Made by a program: the position numbers and the translations under genes. From Streptomyces fragilis (GTDB taxonomy: Bacteria > Actinomycetota > Actinomycetes > Streptomycetales > Streptomycetaceae), in NCBI RefSeq assembly GCF_003112515.1, contig NZ_BEVZ01000007.1, forward strand, positions 62,001-126,000: 64,000 bases of DNA, given 5' to 3'. The notes beneath the pieces were generated by a model that saw only the letters and a program-made list of their open reading frames with translations, was not told the origin of the DNA and ran no database searches. Positions 7,840-16,383 of this stretch are shown here, in pieces (position 1 is the stretch's first letter; every line of letters begins with the position of its first letter).

Positions 7840-8703
7840 TCACGGAGCGTCGAACACGGTCACGGTCAGCGCCTTGTCCCACCGAGCGGCGGCCAGGTCG
7901 TCGTGGCGGATCACGAACTTCGTGTAGTACTCCTCGTAGATCCGTCCCTGGTTGGCGAGCGGTATCCATTCGCTCGCCAACCGGACGGCGTCCTCCTCCG
8001 TACAGGCCGGCCATCCCCCCTTCGCGGAGGTCTTCACCGCGATGCCGCCGACCGTCTCCTCGTCGTCGGCGTACCCGCCGATGACGAGGTAGGCGCCTGA
8101 CGACCAGAGGTCGTGGGCCAGGGACCGGAGTTCGTCCAGGTGCGGCAGTTCGCGCTCCATGTAGCGGGCCAACCGCTGCTGGAAGGGCGACATGTCGTCC
8201 CGTTCGAGATCCTCCCAGAACTCGTGCCAGTCCTCGTCGCCCTCCTCGAGCCAGAGGGGCAGCTCGGCTTCGAGCTCCGCGCGGACGTCGATCCGTTCAC
8301 CGGCGCACGCGGGATGCGGAGGCTCCGCGAGCACGGTGTCGGTGCCGACCGGTACGTACACGACCCGCGCGTACTGCCCCGGACCGGCCCACGGTTCGTC
8401 GAAGTCCATCTCCTGGTGCACGAAGAACGGCAGCGTCCCGTCCGCCGGCAGGTCGAAGCCCTCGATCCTCGGCAGCGCGCCGCAGTCGACGGAGAGCAGC
8501 AACGGCAACGGGACGTCCCCGGCGGACGGCCACGTCATGCCCACCGGCAGCCGCGGCACCCCACCGATGTGCCCGACCGGAGGCCCCTCGCCTCTCCCGG
8601 ACAGTCCGATCGCCAGACGAAGGTGCCGGCTGAACCTGCTGATCTCGTCGTCCGGGATGCCCAACTCGAGTGCTGCCCGGCGGAATTCGCCCTGATGATC
8701 CAT
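7840..8703 (-). CDS. DUF1963 (YwqG-like) protein
   Basis: 287 residues matching the YwqG/DUF1963 pattern: a GHIGGVPRLPVGMTWP segment, PLPLLLSVDCGALP, and VHQEMDFDEPW, followed by an acidic middle (EEGDEDWHEFWEDLERDD) and a C-terminal IGGYADDEE-type motif with a Trp-containing QEMDF/IGG pair. These are soluble proteins of unknown function. The Met at the start of DHQGEFRRAALELG is preferred to one 13 residues earlier. Confidence 0.85.
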   Translation of the reverse strand: MDHQGEFRRAALELGIPDDEISRFSRHLRLAIGLSGRGEGPPVGHIGGVPRLPVGMTWPSAGDVPLPLLLSVDCGALPRIEGFDLPADGTLPFFVHQEMDFDEPWAGPGQYARVVYVPVGTDTVLAEPPHPACAGERIDVRAELEAELPLWLEEGDEDWHEFWEDLERDDMSPFQQRLARYMERELPHLDELRSLAHDLWSSGAYLVIGGYADDEETVGGIAVKTSAKGGWPACTEEDAVRLASEWIPLANQGRIYEEYYTKFVIRHDDLAAARWDKALTVTVFDAP

Positions 8704-8813
8704 GCCCGAGAAGATAGACCGGTGCCCCGTCGCAGCGGACACCGGTGACCTCGTTGGAGGACGGCCGGGGTGAGGTCGGCCGGTGCGCCAAGTCGCTTGA
8801 CCCGCCTGTCGGT

Positions 8814-9458
8814 TCAGCCCGTGACGATCAGGTTGCTGGCCCTCAGCGCCTCCACCATCTCGGGCGGGGCGTCCGCCGTCGAGCCGGTCGCGTAGGGCGG
8901 CTCGGGCGCGTACTCGATGACCAGCTGGATCGACTCGGCGACCCGCGGGCCCGCGGCCAGACCTGCCAGGTGGAGCGCCAGGTCGATCCCGGCCGAGACC
9001 CCGGCCGACGTGGCGTACGTGCCGTCGACGACGATCCGCTCGTCGCCGACGGGGGTCGCGCCGAACGCCTCCAGCATGTCGAGACAGATCCAGTGCGAGG
9101 TGGCCCGGCGGCCGGTGAGCAGACCGGCCGCGGCCAGCAGGAGCGAGCCGGAGCAGACGGACGTGGTCCAGGTGGTGCCCGCGTCGACCTCGCGGATCCA
9201 GTCCAGCGTGGGCCCGTCCTCGAGCAGGGCCGCGCAGCCGGGGCCGCCGGGGACGAGGAGCACGTCCGGGTCGGTCACCTCGGCGAACCCGGCGTCCGCG
9301 GTGAGGGCGAGGCTGCCCATGTCGGTGCGCACGGGGCCGGGCCGGGCGGCGGTGAAGACGACCTCCGCACCGGGGACGCGGGACAGGACCTCGTAGGGCC
9401 CGACCGCGTCCAGCGCGGTGAGTTGGTCGTACAGCAGGACGGCGATCTTCATGCTCAT
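8814..9458 (-). CDS. DJ-1/PfpI family protein (isocyanide hydratase-like)
   Basis: 214 residues with a DJ-1/PfpI fold: MKIAVLLYDQLTALDAVGPYE at the start, LLVPGGPG, and the nucleophile-elbow Cys in TSVCSGSLLLAAAGLL. The pattern LTALDAVGPYEVL and the SHWICLDMLE segment resemble isocyanide hydratase (InhA) and the ThiJ-like domain of GlxA regulators. The stop overlaps the next gene's reading by four bases (ATGA), so it is translationally coupled to the GlxA-type regulator upstream. Confidence 0.88.
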   Translation of the reverse strand: MSMKIAVLLYDQLTALDAVGPYEVLSRVPGAEVVFTAARPGPVRTDMGSLALTADAGFAEVTDPDVLLVPGGPGCAALLEDGPTLDWIREVDAGTTWTTSVCSGSLLLAAAGLLTGRRATSHWICLDMLEAFGATPVGDERIVVDGTYATSAGVSAGIDLALHLAGLAAGPRVAESIQLVIEYAPEPPYATGSTADAPPEMVEALRASNLIVTG

Positions 9459-10495
9459 CGGTTACCTCCGTGGGTGCGTCGGGCGGGTGCTGAAGCTGGC
9501 GCGTGGGTGGTGCTTGCGGGGGCGGCGGTGCGCGCGGCGGGCGACGGCCGGAAGCGGCGCCGGTACTCGGCCGGCGGCACGGACAGCGCGCGGACGAAGG
9601 CCCGCCGCATCGCCTCGGGGGTGCCGTAGCCGCAGGCGCGGGCGATCTCCTCGACGCCGTCCTCGGTGTCCTCCAGGCGGCGGCGCGCGGTCTCCAGGCG
9701 GGCGGCGTCCACGTACCGTCCGGGCGTCATGCCGACCTCGGCGGCGAAGGACCGCGCGAAGTGGCGCGGTGACAGGGCGGCGCGGCGGGCCAGCGCCTCG
9801 ACGCTCAGGTCGTCGTCCGGATGCTCGGCGATCCAGCTCTGCACCTCCCGCAACGGATGCCGCTGCGCGAGCTGTGCGGCGAGCTGGGTGCTGAACTGGG
9901 CCTGGTCGCCCGGCCGTCGGAGGAACACCACCAAGTGCCGGGCCACCGTCAGCGCGACGTCCCGGCCGAGGTCCTCCTCGACCAGCGCGAGGGCGAGGTC
10001 GATCCCGGCGGTGACTCCGGCCGAGGTGGCGACATTGCCGTCCCGCACGAAGATCGGCTCGGCGGCCACCTCGGTGTCCGGGAAGCGGCGCGCGAGGGTG
10101 TCGCAGTACGCCCAATGGGTGGTGGCCCGCCGCCCGGTCAGCAGACCGGCCTCGGCCAGCAGGAACGCGCCGGTGCAGACGGACACGATCCGCTCCGCCC
10201 CGGCCGCCAGTTCCCGGATCCCGCGCACCACCGCCGGGTCGGGTTCGGCGGTCCCCGCGCCGCCCGGCACCACCAGCGTGTGCGGAGGCCCGGCGTCGGC
10301 CAGGTCGGTGTCCGGCAGCAGGCGCAGCCCGCTCGACGTCCGCACCGGTCCGCCGCCCGGACCGGCGGTCCACACCCGGTAGGCGTCCGGCCGCCCGACG
10401 GCTTCAGCGGCCCCGGTGAAGACCTCCAGGGGGCCGGTGACGTCGAGGCTCTGCACTCCGTCGTGGAGCACGACGAGCACGCTGCGCTTCCTCAT
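9455..10495 (-). CDS. GlxA family transcriptional regulator (DJ-1 + AraC)
   Basis: 346 residues. Residues about 1-190 are a DJ-1/PfpI-like amidase domain (VLVVLHDGVQSLDVTGPLEV, SVCTGAFLLAEAGLL with the elbow Cys). Residues about 210-320 are an AraC DNA-binding domain with two helix-turn-helix units (LARRAALSPRHFARSFAAEV and VEEIARACGYGTPEAMRRAF). The tail is low-complexity Ala/Pro/Thr. It is the first gene of a two-gene unit with the downstream DJ-1 protein, which may make or break the ligand the regulator senses. Confidence 0.92.
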   Translation of the reverse strand: MRKRSVLVVLHDGVQSLDVTGPLEVFTGAAEAVGRPDAYRVWTAGPGGGPVRTSSGLRLLPDTDLADAGPPHTLVVPGGAGTAEPDPAVVRGIRELAAGAERIVSVCTGAFLLAEAGLLTGRRATTHWAYCDTLARRFPDTEVAAEPIFVRDGNVATSAGVTAGIDLALALVEEDLGRDVALTVARHLVVFLRRPGDQAQFSTQLAAQLAQRHPLREVQSWIAEHPDDDLSVEALARRAALSPRHFARSFAAEVGMTPGRYVDAARLETARRRLEDTEDGVEEIARACGYGTPEAMRRAFVRALSVPPAEYRRRFRPSPAARTAAPASTTHAPASAPARRTHGGNR

Positions 10496-10623
10496 GCCTA
10501 CGAGCGTGGCAGCGGCCGGTCATGGCGGCAACGACGGGTTTCCCACCTTTCCTGCCACGCTCCCCGACCGCCGCGCTCCACCTCGACGGGCCGCCCGGTC
10601 ACGGGCGGTCGGGCCACGTCTTG

Positions 10624-11646
10624 TCAGCGCCAGCCCAGGGCCGGGGCGACGTGGGTGAGGACGGCGTCCAGGACGTGGGCGTTGTAGTCGACGCCCAGCT
10701 GGTTCGGGACCGTGAGCAGCAGCGTGTCGGCGGCGGCGATCGCCTCGTCCTTCGCCAGCTGCTCGGCCAGGACGTCCGGCTCGGCGGCGTAGGAGCGCCC
10801 GAACACGGCCCGCGTCTTGGGGTCGATGTTGCCGAAGTGGTCCTCGGAGTCGGTCTCCCTGCCGAAGTAGGCACGGTCGCGGTCGTCGACCAGCGGGAAC
10901 ACCGAGCGGCTGACCGAGACGCGCGGCTCACGCCCGTGCCCGGCCTCCTTCCACGCCTCCCGGTACGCCTCGATCTGCTTGCGCTGCTGGACGTGCAGGG
11001 GCTCGCCGCTCTCGTCGTCCTTGAGGGTGGAGCTCTGCAGGTTCATGCCCAGCTTGGCGGCCCAGACGGCGGTGGCGTTGGAGCCGGAACCCCACCAGAG
11101 CCGTTCCCGCAGGCCTTCGGAGTGCGGCTCCAGGCGGAGCAGCCCGGGCGGGTTGGGGAACATGGGACGCGGGTTGGGCCGGGCGAAGCCCTTGCCCTTG
11201 AGCACCTCGAGCAGGACCTCGGTGTGATTGCGCGCCATGTCGGCGTCGTCGCCGCCCTCCGGCGGCTGGTAGCCGAAATAGCGCCAGCCGTCGATCACCT
11301 GTTCCGGTGAACCGCGGCTGAGACCGAGCTGGAGCCGGCCGCCGGATATCAGGTCGGCGGCGCCCGCGTCCTCCGCCATGTACATGGGGTTCTCGTAGCG
11401 CATGTCGATCACGCCGGTGCCGATCTCGATCCGGCTGGTGCGCGCGCCGATCGCCGCGAGCAGCGGGAAAGGGGAGGCGTACTGCTGGGCGAAGTGGTGC
11501 ACGCGGAAGTACGCGCCGTCCACGCCCACCTCCTCGGCGGCGACGGCGAGGTCGATCGCCTGGAGCAGCGCGTCGGAGGCGGTCCGGGTCCGCGAGTGCG
11601 GGGTGTCCGACCAGTGCCCGAAGGAGAGGAAGCCGATCTTCTTCAT
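10624..11646 (-). CDS. Luciferase-like flavin-dependent monooxygenase
   Basis: 340 residues of the bacterial luciferase-like (LLM) TIM-barrel family that uses reduced FMN or F420. Signatures are IGFLSFGHWSDTP at the start, VGVDGAYFRVHHFAQQYASP, ARTSRIEIGTGVIDMRYENP and DLISGGRLQLGLSRGSPEQV. The substrate is unknown. It is a single gene; its start lies 116 bases from the divergent DUF6314-like gene. Confidence 0.9.
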   Translation of the reverse strand: MKKIGFLSFGHWSDTPHSRTRTASDALLQAIDLAVAAEEVGVDGAYFRVHHFAQQYASPFPLLAAIGARTSRIEIGTGVIDMRYENPMYMAEDAGAADLISGGRLQLGLSRGSPEQVIDGWRYFGYQPPEGGDDADMARNHTEVLLEVLKGKGFARPNPRPMFPNPPGLLRLEPHSEGLRERLWWGSGSNATAVWAAKLGMNLQSSTLKDDESGEPLHVQQRKQIEAYREAWKEAGHGREPRVSVSRSVFPLVDDRDRAYFGRETDSEDHFGNIDPKTRAVFGRSYAAEPDVLAEQLAKDEAIAAADTLLLTVPNQLGVDYNAHVLDAVLTHVAPALGWR

Positions 11647-11762
11647 ATGTTGTTCAACGCTTCCGGGGCGGGTTCATTCCGTCGTGGAGCAGCGGCGATG
11701 ATGGCTGCGGGCGGGAGCGGACCGCCCGAGGAGCCGAAGGCGGGAAGGGGAGGCGGCGAGCC

Positions 11763-12344
11763 GTGCCGGAGGAGTTCCACCCGGTGCCGGACCTGTGGGC
11801 GTACCTGCCCGGGACCTGGCGCACCGAGCGCACCGTGCGCGATCTGGCCACCGGGGACGAGGGCCGGTTCCGCGGGACGACCGTGTTCGAGCCGTCTCCG
11901 GGGCCGGAGGGCGGGCTGGTGCAGCGGGAGGACGGCGACTTCGTGTGGCAGGGCGTCTCCCGTCCGGCCGGCCGCACGTTGCGGCTGCTGCCCGGGAGCA
12001 CCCCCGGCTCGGCGGACGTGCGGTTCGCCGACGGACGGGAGTTCCACGCGTTGGACCTGTCGACGGGACGGTTCGTCGCCCCGCACCCCTGCGCCGCCGA
12101 CCTGTACGAGGGCGAGTTCACGGTGCTGGACGCAGACCGGTGGCGCACGGTGTGGCGGGTGCGGGGGCCGGCGAAGGACCTGGTCCTCACCACGGAATAC
12201 GTGCGGGAGACGGCGGAGCCCCGGTCCCCCCGGGAGACGGCGGAGCCCCGGTCCCCCCGGGAGACGGCGGAGCCCCGGTCCGCCCGGGAGGCGGCGGGGA
12301 CCCGCGAGGGCGGCGCCGGTCAGGCCCGCACCGGCGGCGCGTAG
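11763..12344 (+). CDS. DUF6314-like protein with repeat tail
   Basis: 193 residues from a GTG start behind GGGAGGCGGCGAG. Residues 1-145 form the lipocalin-like DUF6314 pattern: DLWAYLPGTWRTERTVRD, FRGTTVFEPSPGPEGGLV, a central RFADGREFHALDLSTG and a late WRVRGPAKDLVLTTEYVR. The function is unknown. Residues after 148 are a 9-residue repeat, RETAEPRSP three times, encoded by an exact 27-base tandem repeat, so the tail is probably an expansion and not part of the fold. Its 3' end overlaps the convergent phosphatase-like gene by 25 bases. Confidence 0.8.
   Translation: MPEEFHPVPDLWAYLPGTWRTERTVRDLATGDEGRFRGTTVFEPSPGPEGGLVQREDGDFVWQGVSRPAGRTLRLLPGSTPGSADVRFADGREFHALDLSTGRFVAPHPCAADLYEGEFTVLDADRWRTVWRVRGPAKDLVLTTEYVRETAEPRSPRETAEPRSPRETAEPRSAREAAGTREGGAGQARTGGA
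12204..12284. repeat. 27-bp tandem repeat, three units
   Basis: Units begin at 12204, 12231 and 12258 and each encodes RETAEPRSP (the last Pro is Ala in unit three). The first two are identical and the third has one base change; a fourth decayed unit follows. It lies in the C-terminal tail of the DUF6314-like gene. Confidence 0.9.
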
Positions 12345-12913
12345 GGCACGTCCAGGCGGAGGGTCCAGCGGCCGGGGCGGCCCAGGACGGTGACCGCCGA
12401 GAGCGGGCGGACGTCGACGTTCCAGTAGACGGACGGCGGCGCCTTGAGGGCGTAGGTGAGCGCCGCCCGGATCACCCCGGGTTCCGCGACGGCGATGATG
12501 GTGGCCCCGTCGTCCGAGGGCCGGGTGTCGAGCCAGCCTCCGACGCGGGTGATGAACGCGAGCAGCGACTCCCCGCCGTGCGGCGCGGAGCGCGGGTCGG
12601 CGAGCCAGGCGTCGACGGCCTGCGGCTCGCGGGCCATCGCCTCGGCGAGGGTCATGCCGCGCCACCGTCCCATGTCGCAGTCGCGAAGGGCGGGCTGCAC
12701 CATCGGGACGTAGCCCAGCAGGTCCCCGGTGGCCCGGCTGCGCGGGGTGGGCGAGCAGTAGCGCAGGTCGGCGGCGGCCAGCGGCGCCAGGCCCGGGACG
12801 ACGCGCTGGATCCCCTCCCAGCCCTCCCGGTCCAGCGGGCTGTCGTCGTCGAAGCGCTCGGCGATCGGGCGGGTGCTGCTCGCGGCTGCAACGAAGGTGA
12901 CCCGAACATGCAT
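12320..12913 (-). CDS. Histidine-phosphatase-fold protein lacking the catalytic His
   Basis: 197 residues from the ATG at MHVRVTFVAAA. The fold is that of the histidine phosphatase superfamily: YCSPTPRSRATGDLLG matches the SSPxxRAxxTA element, CDMGRWRGMTLAEAM matches the L-x-E-x-x-G-x-W-x-G block, PHGGESLLAFITRV follows, and VAEPGVIRAALTYALK matches the H-G-G-V-I-R block. However the N-terminal RHGE is replaced by AAASST and the second His (V-S-H-G-G-V) by Glu-Pro. It is therefore probably not an active phosphatase. Substrate or partner is unknown. Convergent overlap of 25 bases with the DUF6314 gene. Confidence 0.8.
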   Translation of the reverse strand: MHVRVTFVAAASSTRPIAERFDDDSPLDREGWEGIQRVVPGLAPLAAADLRYCSPTPRSRATGDLLGYVPMVQPALRDCDMGRWRGMTLAEAMAREPQAVDAWLADPRSAPHGGESLLAFITRVGGWLDTRPSDDGATIIAVAEPGVIRAALTYALKAPPSVYWNVDVRPLSAVTVLGRPGRWTLRLDVPYAPPVRA

Positions 12914-13020
12914 GCGGTGATGGTCGACCCGCGGGGAGGGCGGGTCAAGAGGGCCGACCCCGGCCGGTAACCCGCCCGGTGGCCCTCCTGTGCGGCCGGG
13001 TACCGGTGTGCGCCCGGTGT

Positions 13021-13494
13021 TCAGTGGAGCTGCAGCGCCATCCAGTCGTCCGGCCGCGCGAGGGGCTCGAAGCCGAGGCGGGTGTAGACGTCGTGGGCGT
13101 CGTGGGTGGCGAGCATGATGCGGCGCAGCCCGAGGCCGCTCAGCTCCTCGCGCACCCGGGCCACCATGGCGGTGCCCAGGCCCTTGCCCCGCACCTCCGG
13201 GTCGACGTAGACGTCGCAGAGCCAGGCGAAGGTGGCCCGGTCGGTGACCGCGCGGGCGTAGGCGGCCTGGGCCCCGGTGACGACGTCGTACATCCCGAAG
13301 TTCATCGAGCCGGCCATCGCCGCGTCCTGCTTCTCCCGGGAGCGGCCGAGCGCCCAGTAGGCGTCGGTGGACAGCCACCGGTGCACCCGGCCGGCGTCCA
13401 CGCGGGCCGGATCGGCGGAGAACTCGTATCCCTGCGGCAGGGACGGCAGGGGCGGGAGGGGCGGGAGGGGCGGCAAGGCCGGCGGAAGCGTCAT
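13021..13494 (-). CDS. GNAT family N-acetyltransferase
   Basis: 157 residues. Residues about 25-155 are a GNAT domain: YEFSADPARVDAGRVHRWLS, a VYVDPEVRGKGLGTAMVARV acetyl-CoA loop (R-G-K-G-L-G), and a final THDAHDVYTRLGFEPLARPD. The first 20 residues are the repeat LPPALPPLPPLPPLPSLP before the domain, which is unusual and may be spurious: a start inside or just after it is possible. The substrate is unknown. Confidence 0.85.
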   Translation of the reverse strand: MTLPPALPPLPPLPPLPSLPQGYEFSADPARVDAGRVHRWLSTDAYWALGRSREKQDAAMAGSMNFGMYDVVTGAQAAYARAVTDRATFAWLCDVYVDPEVRGKGLGTAMVARVREELSGLGLRRIMLATHDAHDVYTRLGFEPLARPDDWMALQLH

Positions 13495-13699
13495 GGCGGG
13501 AGGCTTCCACGGGCCCTCGAGCGGCCGCAACGCGATATGGGACGCGGGACGGCCACCGCCCGGACGCCGGCCCGACCGGCCGGCACCCCACCCGGCCCGC
13601 TGCCCCTGCCGGACCCGCGTTCCGCTCGTAGACTCGGACGAGGGGGCTCCCGGGAACGTATCGCTGGACGAGACGACCACTGGACGAGGAGGCCCGCCG

Positions 13700-13924
13700 A
13701 TGTACGCACGTGTGGGAGACCGGCTGCTGACCCACGGAAGGGTGGTCGGAGCGGCCGACCGGACGGCCGAGGTGATCGAGGTGCTCGGCCCGGAGGGTTC
13801 CCCGCCCTACCGGGTGCGGCTGGACGACGGCAACGAGGCGATGGTCTGGCCCGGCCCGGACACCGAGGTGAAGCACCTGACCACCGGTCGGGGCGTCACC
13901 GACAGCGGCGGCCACCGCCTGTAG
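13700..13924 (+). CDS. DUF1918 protein
   Basis: 74 residues, the usual length for DUF1918. It has MYARVGDRLLTHGRVVG and VIEVLGPEGSPPYRVRLDDG, then EAMVWPGPDTEVKH, an SH3-like small beta-barrel of unknown function common in actinobacteria. A GAGGAGG site lies before the ATG. It stands alone. Confidence 0.92.
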   Translation: MYARVGDRLLTHGRVVGAADRTAEVIEVLGPEGSPPYRVRLDDGNEAMVWPGPDTEVKHLTTGRGVTDSGGHRL

Positions 13925-14027
13925 CGAGGCCCCGGCCCGCGCGGACGACGCCACCGGACGACACCACCGGAGACGCGCCTGAACGCGGCGCCGCCGGACG
14001 ACACCACTGGACGACCCGCCCGGACGC

Positions 14028-15281
14028 TCAGCCGCCGTAGTGGTCCGCGACGACCCGGGCCATGGCGCCGCTCGGGTCGGCCGCGACCTCCTTGGCGGAG
14101 AAGAACACGTGACCCCCCACCTCGGGCAGCGCGGCCGCGAGCTCGAGGTGGCGGGACAGTTCGCGCGTGTTCTGCCAGGCGGCGGCCTGCTTCGGGTCGC
14201 CCGCCTTGTAGAGCGCCTCGCCGAGGTACAGGGCGGTGCCGGAGCCGCGTGCGGTGTCCGCCCACCACTCGGCGAGCACCGCGTAGTCCGCCGCGCTCTG
14301 CCCGATGTGCCAGTACAGCTGCGGCACCACGTAGTCGATCCAGCCGCCGCGCACCCACTTGCGGGTGTCGGCGTACAGGTCGTCGTACGTCTGCACGCCG
14401 CCGCGGGTGTCGGAACCGCGCCGGTCCGTGGAGGCGTTGCGCCAGACGCCGAACGGGCTGATCCCGAACCGCGTCCCCGGACGGGCGGCGCGGATCCGCG
14501 CGGCGGTCTCCTTGACCAGCAGGTCGACGTTGTTGCGGCGCCAGGCGGCGCGGGAGGGGAACGCGGCCCCGTGCGCCTTGTGGGCGGCCGCGTCGCCGAA
14601 GGTCTGTCCCGCCACCGGGTACGGGTAGAAGTAGTCGTCGAAGTGGACCGCGTCGACCGGGTACCGCTTCACGGCGTCGAGGACGGCGTCCTGCACGAAG
14701 GCGCGGACCTCCGGCAGGCCCGGGTTGTAGTACAGCTTGCCGCCGTAGGGCACCACCCAGTCCGGGTGCCTGCGCGCGGGGTGCCCGGCGACCAGGCGGG
14801 ACGGCTGGGTGTGCGCGGCCACCCGGAAGGGGTTGAACCAGGCGTGCAGCTCGAGCCCGCGGGCATGCGCCTCGGTCACGGCGGTGCCCAGCGGGTCCCA
14901 GCCGGGGTTCTTGCCCTGGGTGCCGGTGAGGTAGGCGGACCAGGGCTCGTACCGGGACGGCCAGAAGGCGTCCGCGGTGGGCCTGACCTGGAAGATCACG
15001 GTGTTCAGCCGCCGCCGCACCGCGGCGTCCAGGTACCGCAGCAGTTCGTCGCGCTGGCGGGCGGCGCTCAGTCCGGGGCGCGAGGGCCAGTCCCGGTTGC
15101 CCACGGTGGCCAGCCACATCCCGCGCATCGCCCCGGCCGGCGCCCCGCCACCGCCGCCCGCGCGCGCGGGGCCGGTCACGGCCGAGCCTCCGGCCGCCGG
15201 CGCGGCGGCGCCCGTGGCCAGCAGGGCGGGCATCGCCGTGACGGCGACGGTGGCGAACGTCCGCCGGGAGAGTCCTGCCAT
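14028..15281 (-). CDS. Tat-exported glycoside-hydrolase-like protein (GHL10/DUF4015 type)
   Basis: 417 residues. The N-terminus is a twin-arginine signal, LSRRTFATVAVTAMPALLATG, so it should be exported folded. The mature part, MRGMWLATVGNRDWPSRPG, LDAAVRRRLNTVIFQVRP, WDPLGTAVTEAHARGLELHAW, DAVHFDDYFYPYP and GISPFGVWRN, is the TIM-barrel of glycosyl-hydrolase-like 10 proteins, with the paired acids in HFDDYFY as likely catalytic centre. The C-terminal block Y-V-V-P-Q-L-Y-W is the matching strand. It probably acts on a cell-envelope glycan, but the substrate is unknown. It lies 180 bases from the divergent dehydrogenase. Confidence 0.9.
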   Translation of the reverse strand: MAGLSRRTFATVAVTAMPALLATGAAAPAAGGSAVTGPARAGGGGGAPAGAMRGMWLATVGNRDWPSRPGLSAARQRDELLRYLDAAVRRRLNTVIFQVRPTADAFWPSRYEPWSAYLTGTQGKNPGWDPLGTAVTEAHARGLELHAWFNPFRVAAHTQPSRLVAGHPARRHPDWVVPYGGKLYYNPGLPEVRAFVQDAVLDAVKRYPVDAVHFDDYFYPYPVAGQTFGDAAAHKAHGAAFPSRAAWRRNNVDLLVKETAARIRAARPGTRFGISPFGVWRNASTDRRGSDTRGGVQTYDDLYADTRKWVRGGWIDYVVPQLYWHIGQSAADYAVLAEWWADTARGSGTALYLGEALYKAGDPKQAAAWQNTRELSRHLELAAALPEVGGHVFFSAKEVAADPSGAMARVVADHYGG

Positions 15282-15461
15282 CGGATGTGACCCCTCACGT
15301 TTCGCGGCTGCCCGGCCACGGGCAGTACCGCTGGGACAGCGGCCACCCAGCATGCCCCACCCGAATGATCGATCGTCGGAGCCGCGAAGGTAACGTGCTC
15401 GATCGGAGCAGGCGCCGACCGACGGCACCCTGTCCGACCCGATGATCACGAAAGGGACGAT

Positions 15462-16322
15462 GTGAGCGACATCGAACGCGTGGGAGTGGTGGGCTCCGGC
15501 CAGATGGGAGCCGGTATCGCCGAGGTCTGCGCCCGCGCCGGTCTGGACGTGAAGGTCGCCGAGGCGACCGGCGAGGCCCTGGAGATCGGACGCACCCGGG
15601 TCTTCACCTCTCTCCAGCGGGCGGTGGAGCGGGGCAAGCTCACCGAGGAGGAGCGCGAGGCCACCGAGGCGCGCCTGGACTTCACCACGGACCTCGGCGA
15701 GTTCCACGACCGCGACCTGGTCATCGAGGCCGTCGTGGAGAACGAGCAGGTCAAGACGGAGATCTTCCAGGTCCTCGACCAGGTGGTCACCCGCCCGGAC
15801 GCCATCCTGGCCTCCAACACCTCCTCGATCCCGCTGGTGAAGCTGGCGGTCGCCACCTCGCGGCCCGACCAGGTGGTGGGCATCCACTTCTTCAACCCGG
15901 CGCCGGTGCAGCAGCTCGTCGAACTGATCCCCGCGCTGACCACCTCCGAGGGCACCCTCAGCCGCGCGCAGCTGTTCGCCGAGAAGGCGCTCGGCAAGCA
16001 CTCCATCCGCGCCCAAGACCGCTCCGGCTTCGTGGTCAACGCGCTGCTGATCCCCTACCTCCTGTCGGCGATCCGGATGTTCGAGTCCGGCATCGCCAGC
16101 CGTGAGGACATCGACAACGGCATGGAGATGGGCTGCGCCCACCCGATGGGCCCCCTCAAACTCGCCGACCTGATCGGCCTGGACACGGTGGCCTCGGTCG
16201 CCTACTCCATGTACGAGGAGTACAAGGAGCCCCTGTACGCCGCCCCGCCGCTGCTCCAGCGCATGGTCGACGCGGGCCGGCTCGGCCGCAAGACGGGGTC
16301 GGGGTTCTACACCTACGGCTGA
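15462..16322 (+). CDS. 3-hydroxybutyryl-CoA dehydrogenase
   Basis: 286 residues, the usual length. Residues 8-30 form the NAD Rossmann motif GVVGSGQMGAGIAEVCARAG. Next come VIEAVVENEQVKTEIF, the ASNTSSIPLVKLA substrate-binding block, the catalytic GIHFFNPAPVQQLVELIP (His of the active pair) and GFVVNALLIPYLLSAIRM, ending in the C-terminal domain MGPLKLADLIGLDTVAS. It would oxidise (S)-3-hydroxybutyryl-CoA with NAD(P), in polyhydroxybutyrate or acetoacetyl-CoA metabolism. The start is GTG at a site whose RBS is AAAGGGACG. Confidence 0.93.
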   Translation: MSDIERVGVVGSGQMGAGIAEVCARAGLDVKVAEATGEALEIGRTRVFTSLQRAVERGKLTEEEREATEARLDFTTDLGEFHDRDLVIEAVVENEQVKTEIFQVLDQVVTRPDAILASNTSSIPLVKLAVATSRPDQVVGIHFFNPAPVQQLVELIPALTTSEGTLSRAQLFAEKALGKHSIRAQDRSGFVVNALLIPYLLSAIRMFESGIASREDIDNGMEMGCAHPMGPLKLADLIGLDTVASVAYSMYEEYKEPLYAAPPLLQRMVDAGRLGRKTGSGFYTYG

Positions 16323-16344
16323 CGTCGTCCGACCGCGCGCCCGG

Positions 16345-16376
16345 GGGCTCCCAGCTGCACCCGCAGCTCGGAGCCC
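16345..16376. terminator. Bidirectional hairpin between convergent genes
   Basis: Two stacked arms, GGGCTCC and AGCTGC, pair with GCAGCT and GGAGCCC across a 4-base ACCC loop, with one internal C:C mismatch. It lies in the 61-base gap between the dehydrogenase stop and the protease-NTPase stop. There is no clear T run, which is common for terminators in this GC range. Confidence 0.65.
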
Positions 16377-16383
16377 TCCCACG

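Noticed and set aside
15358..15411. ATGATCGATCGTCGG and GTGCTCGATCGGAGC as operators of the dehydrogenase
   Set aside because: Imperfect GATC-rich half-sites with no clear symmetry centre or regulator.
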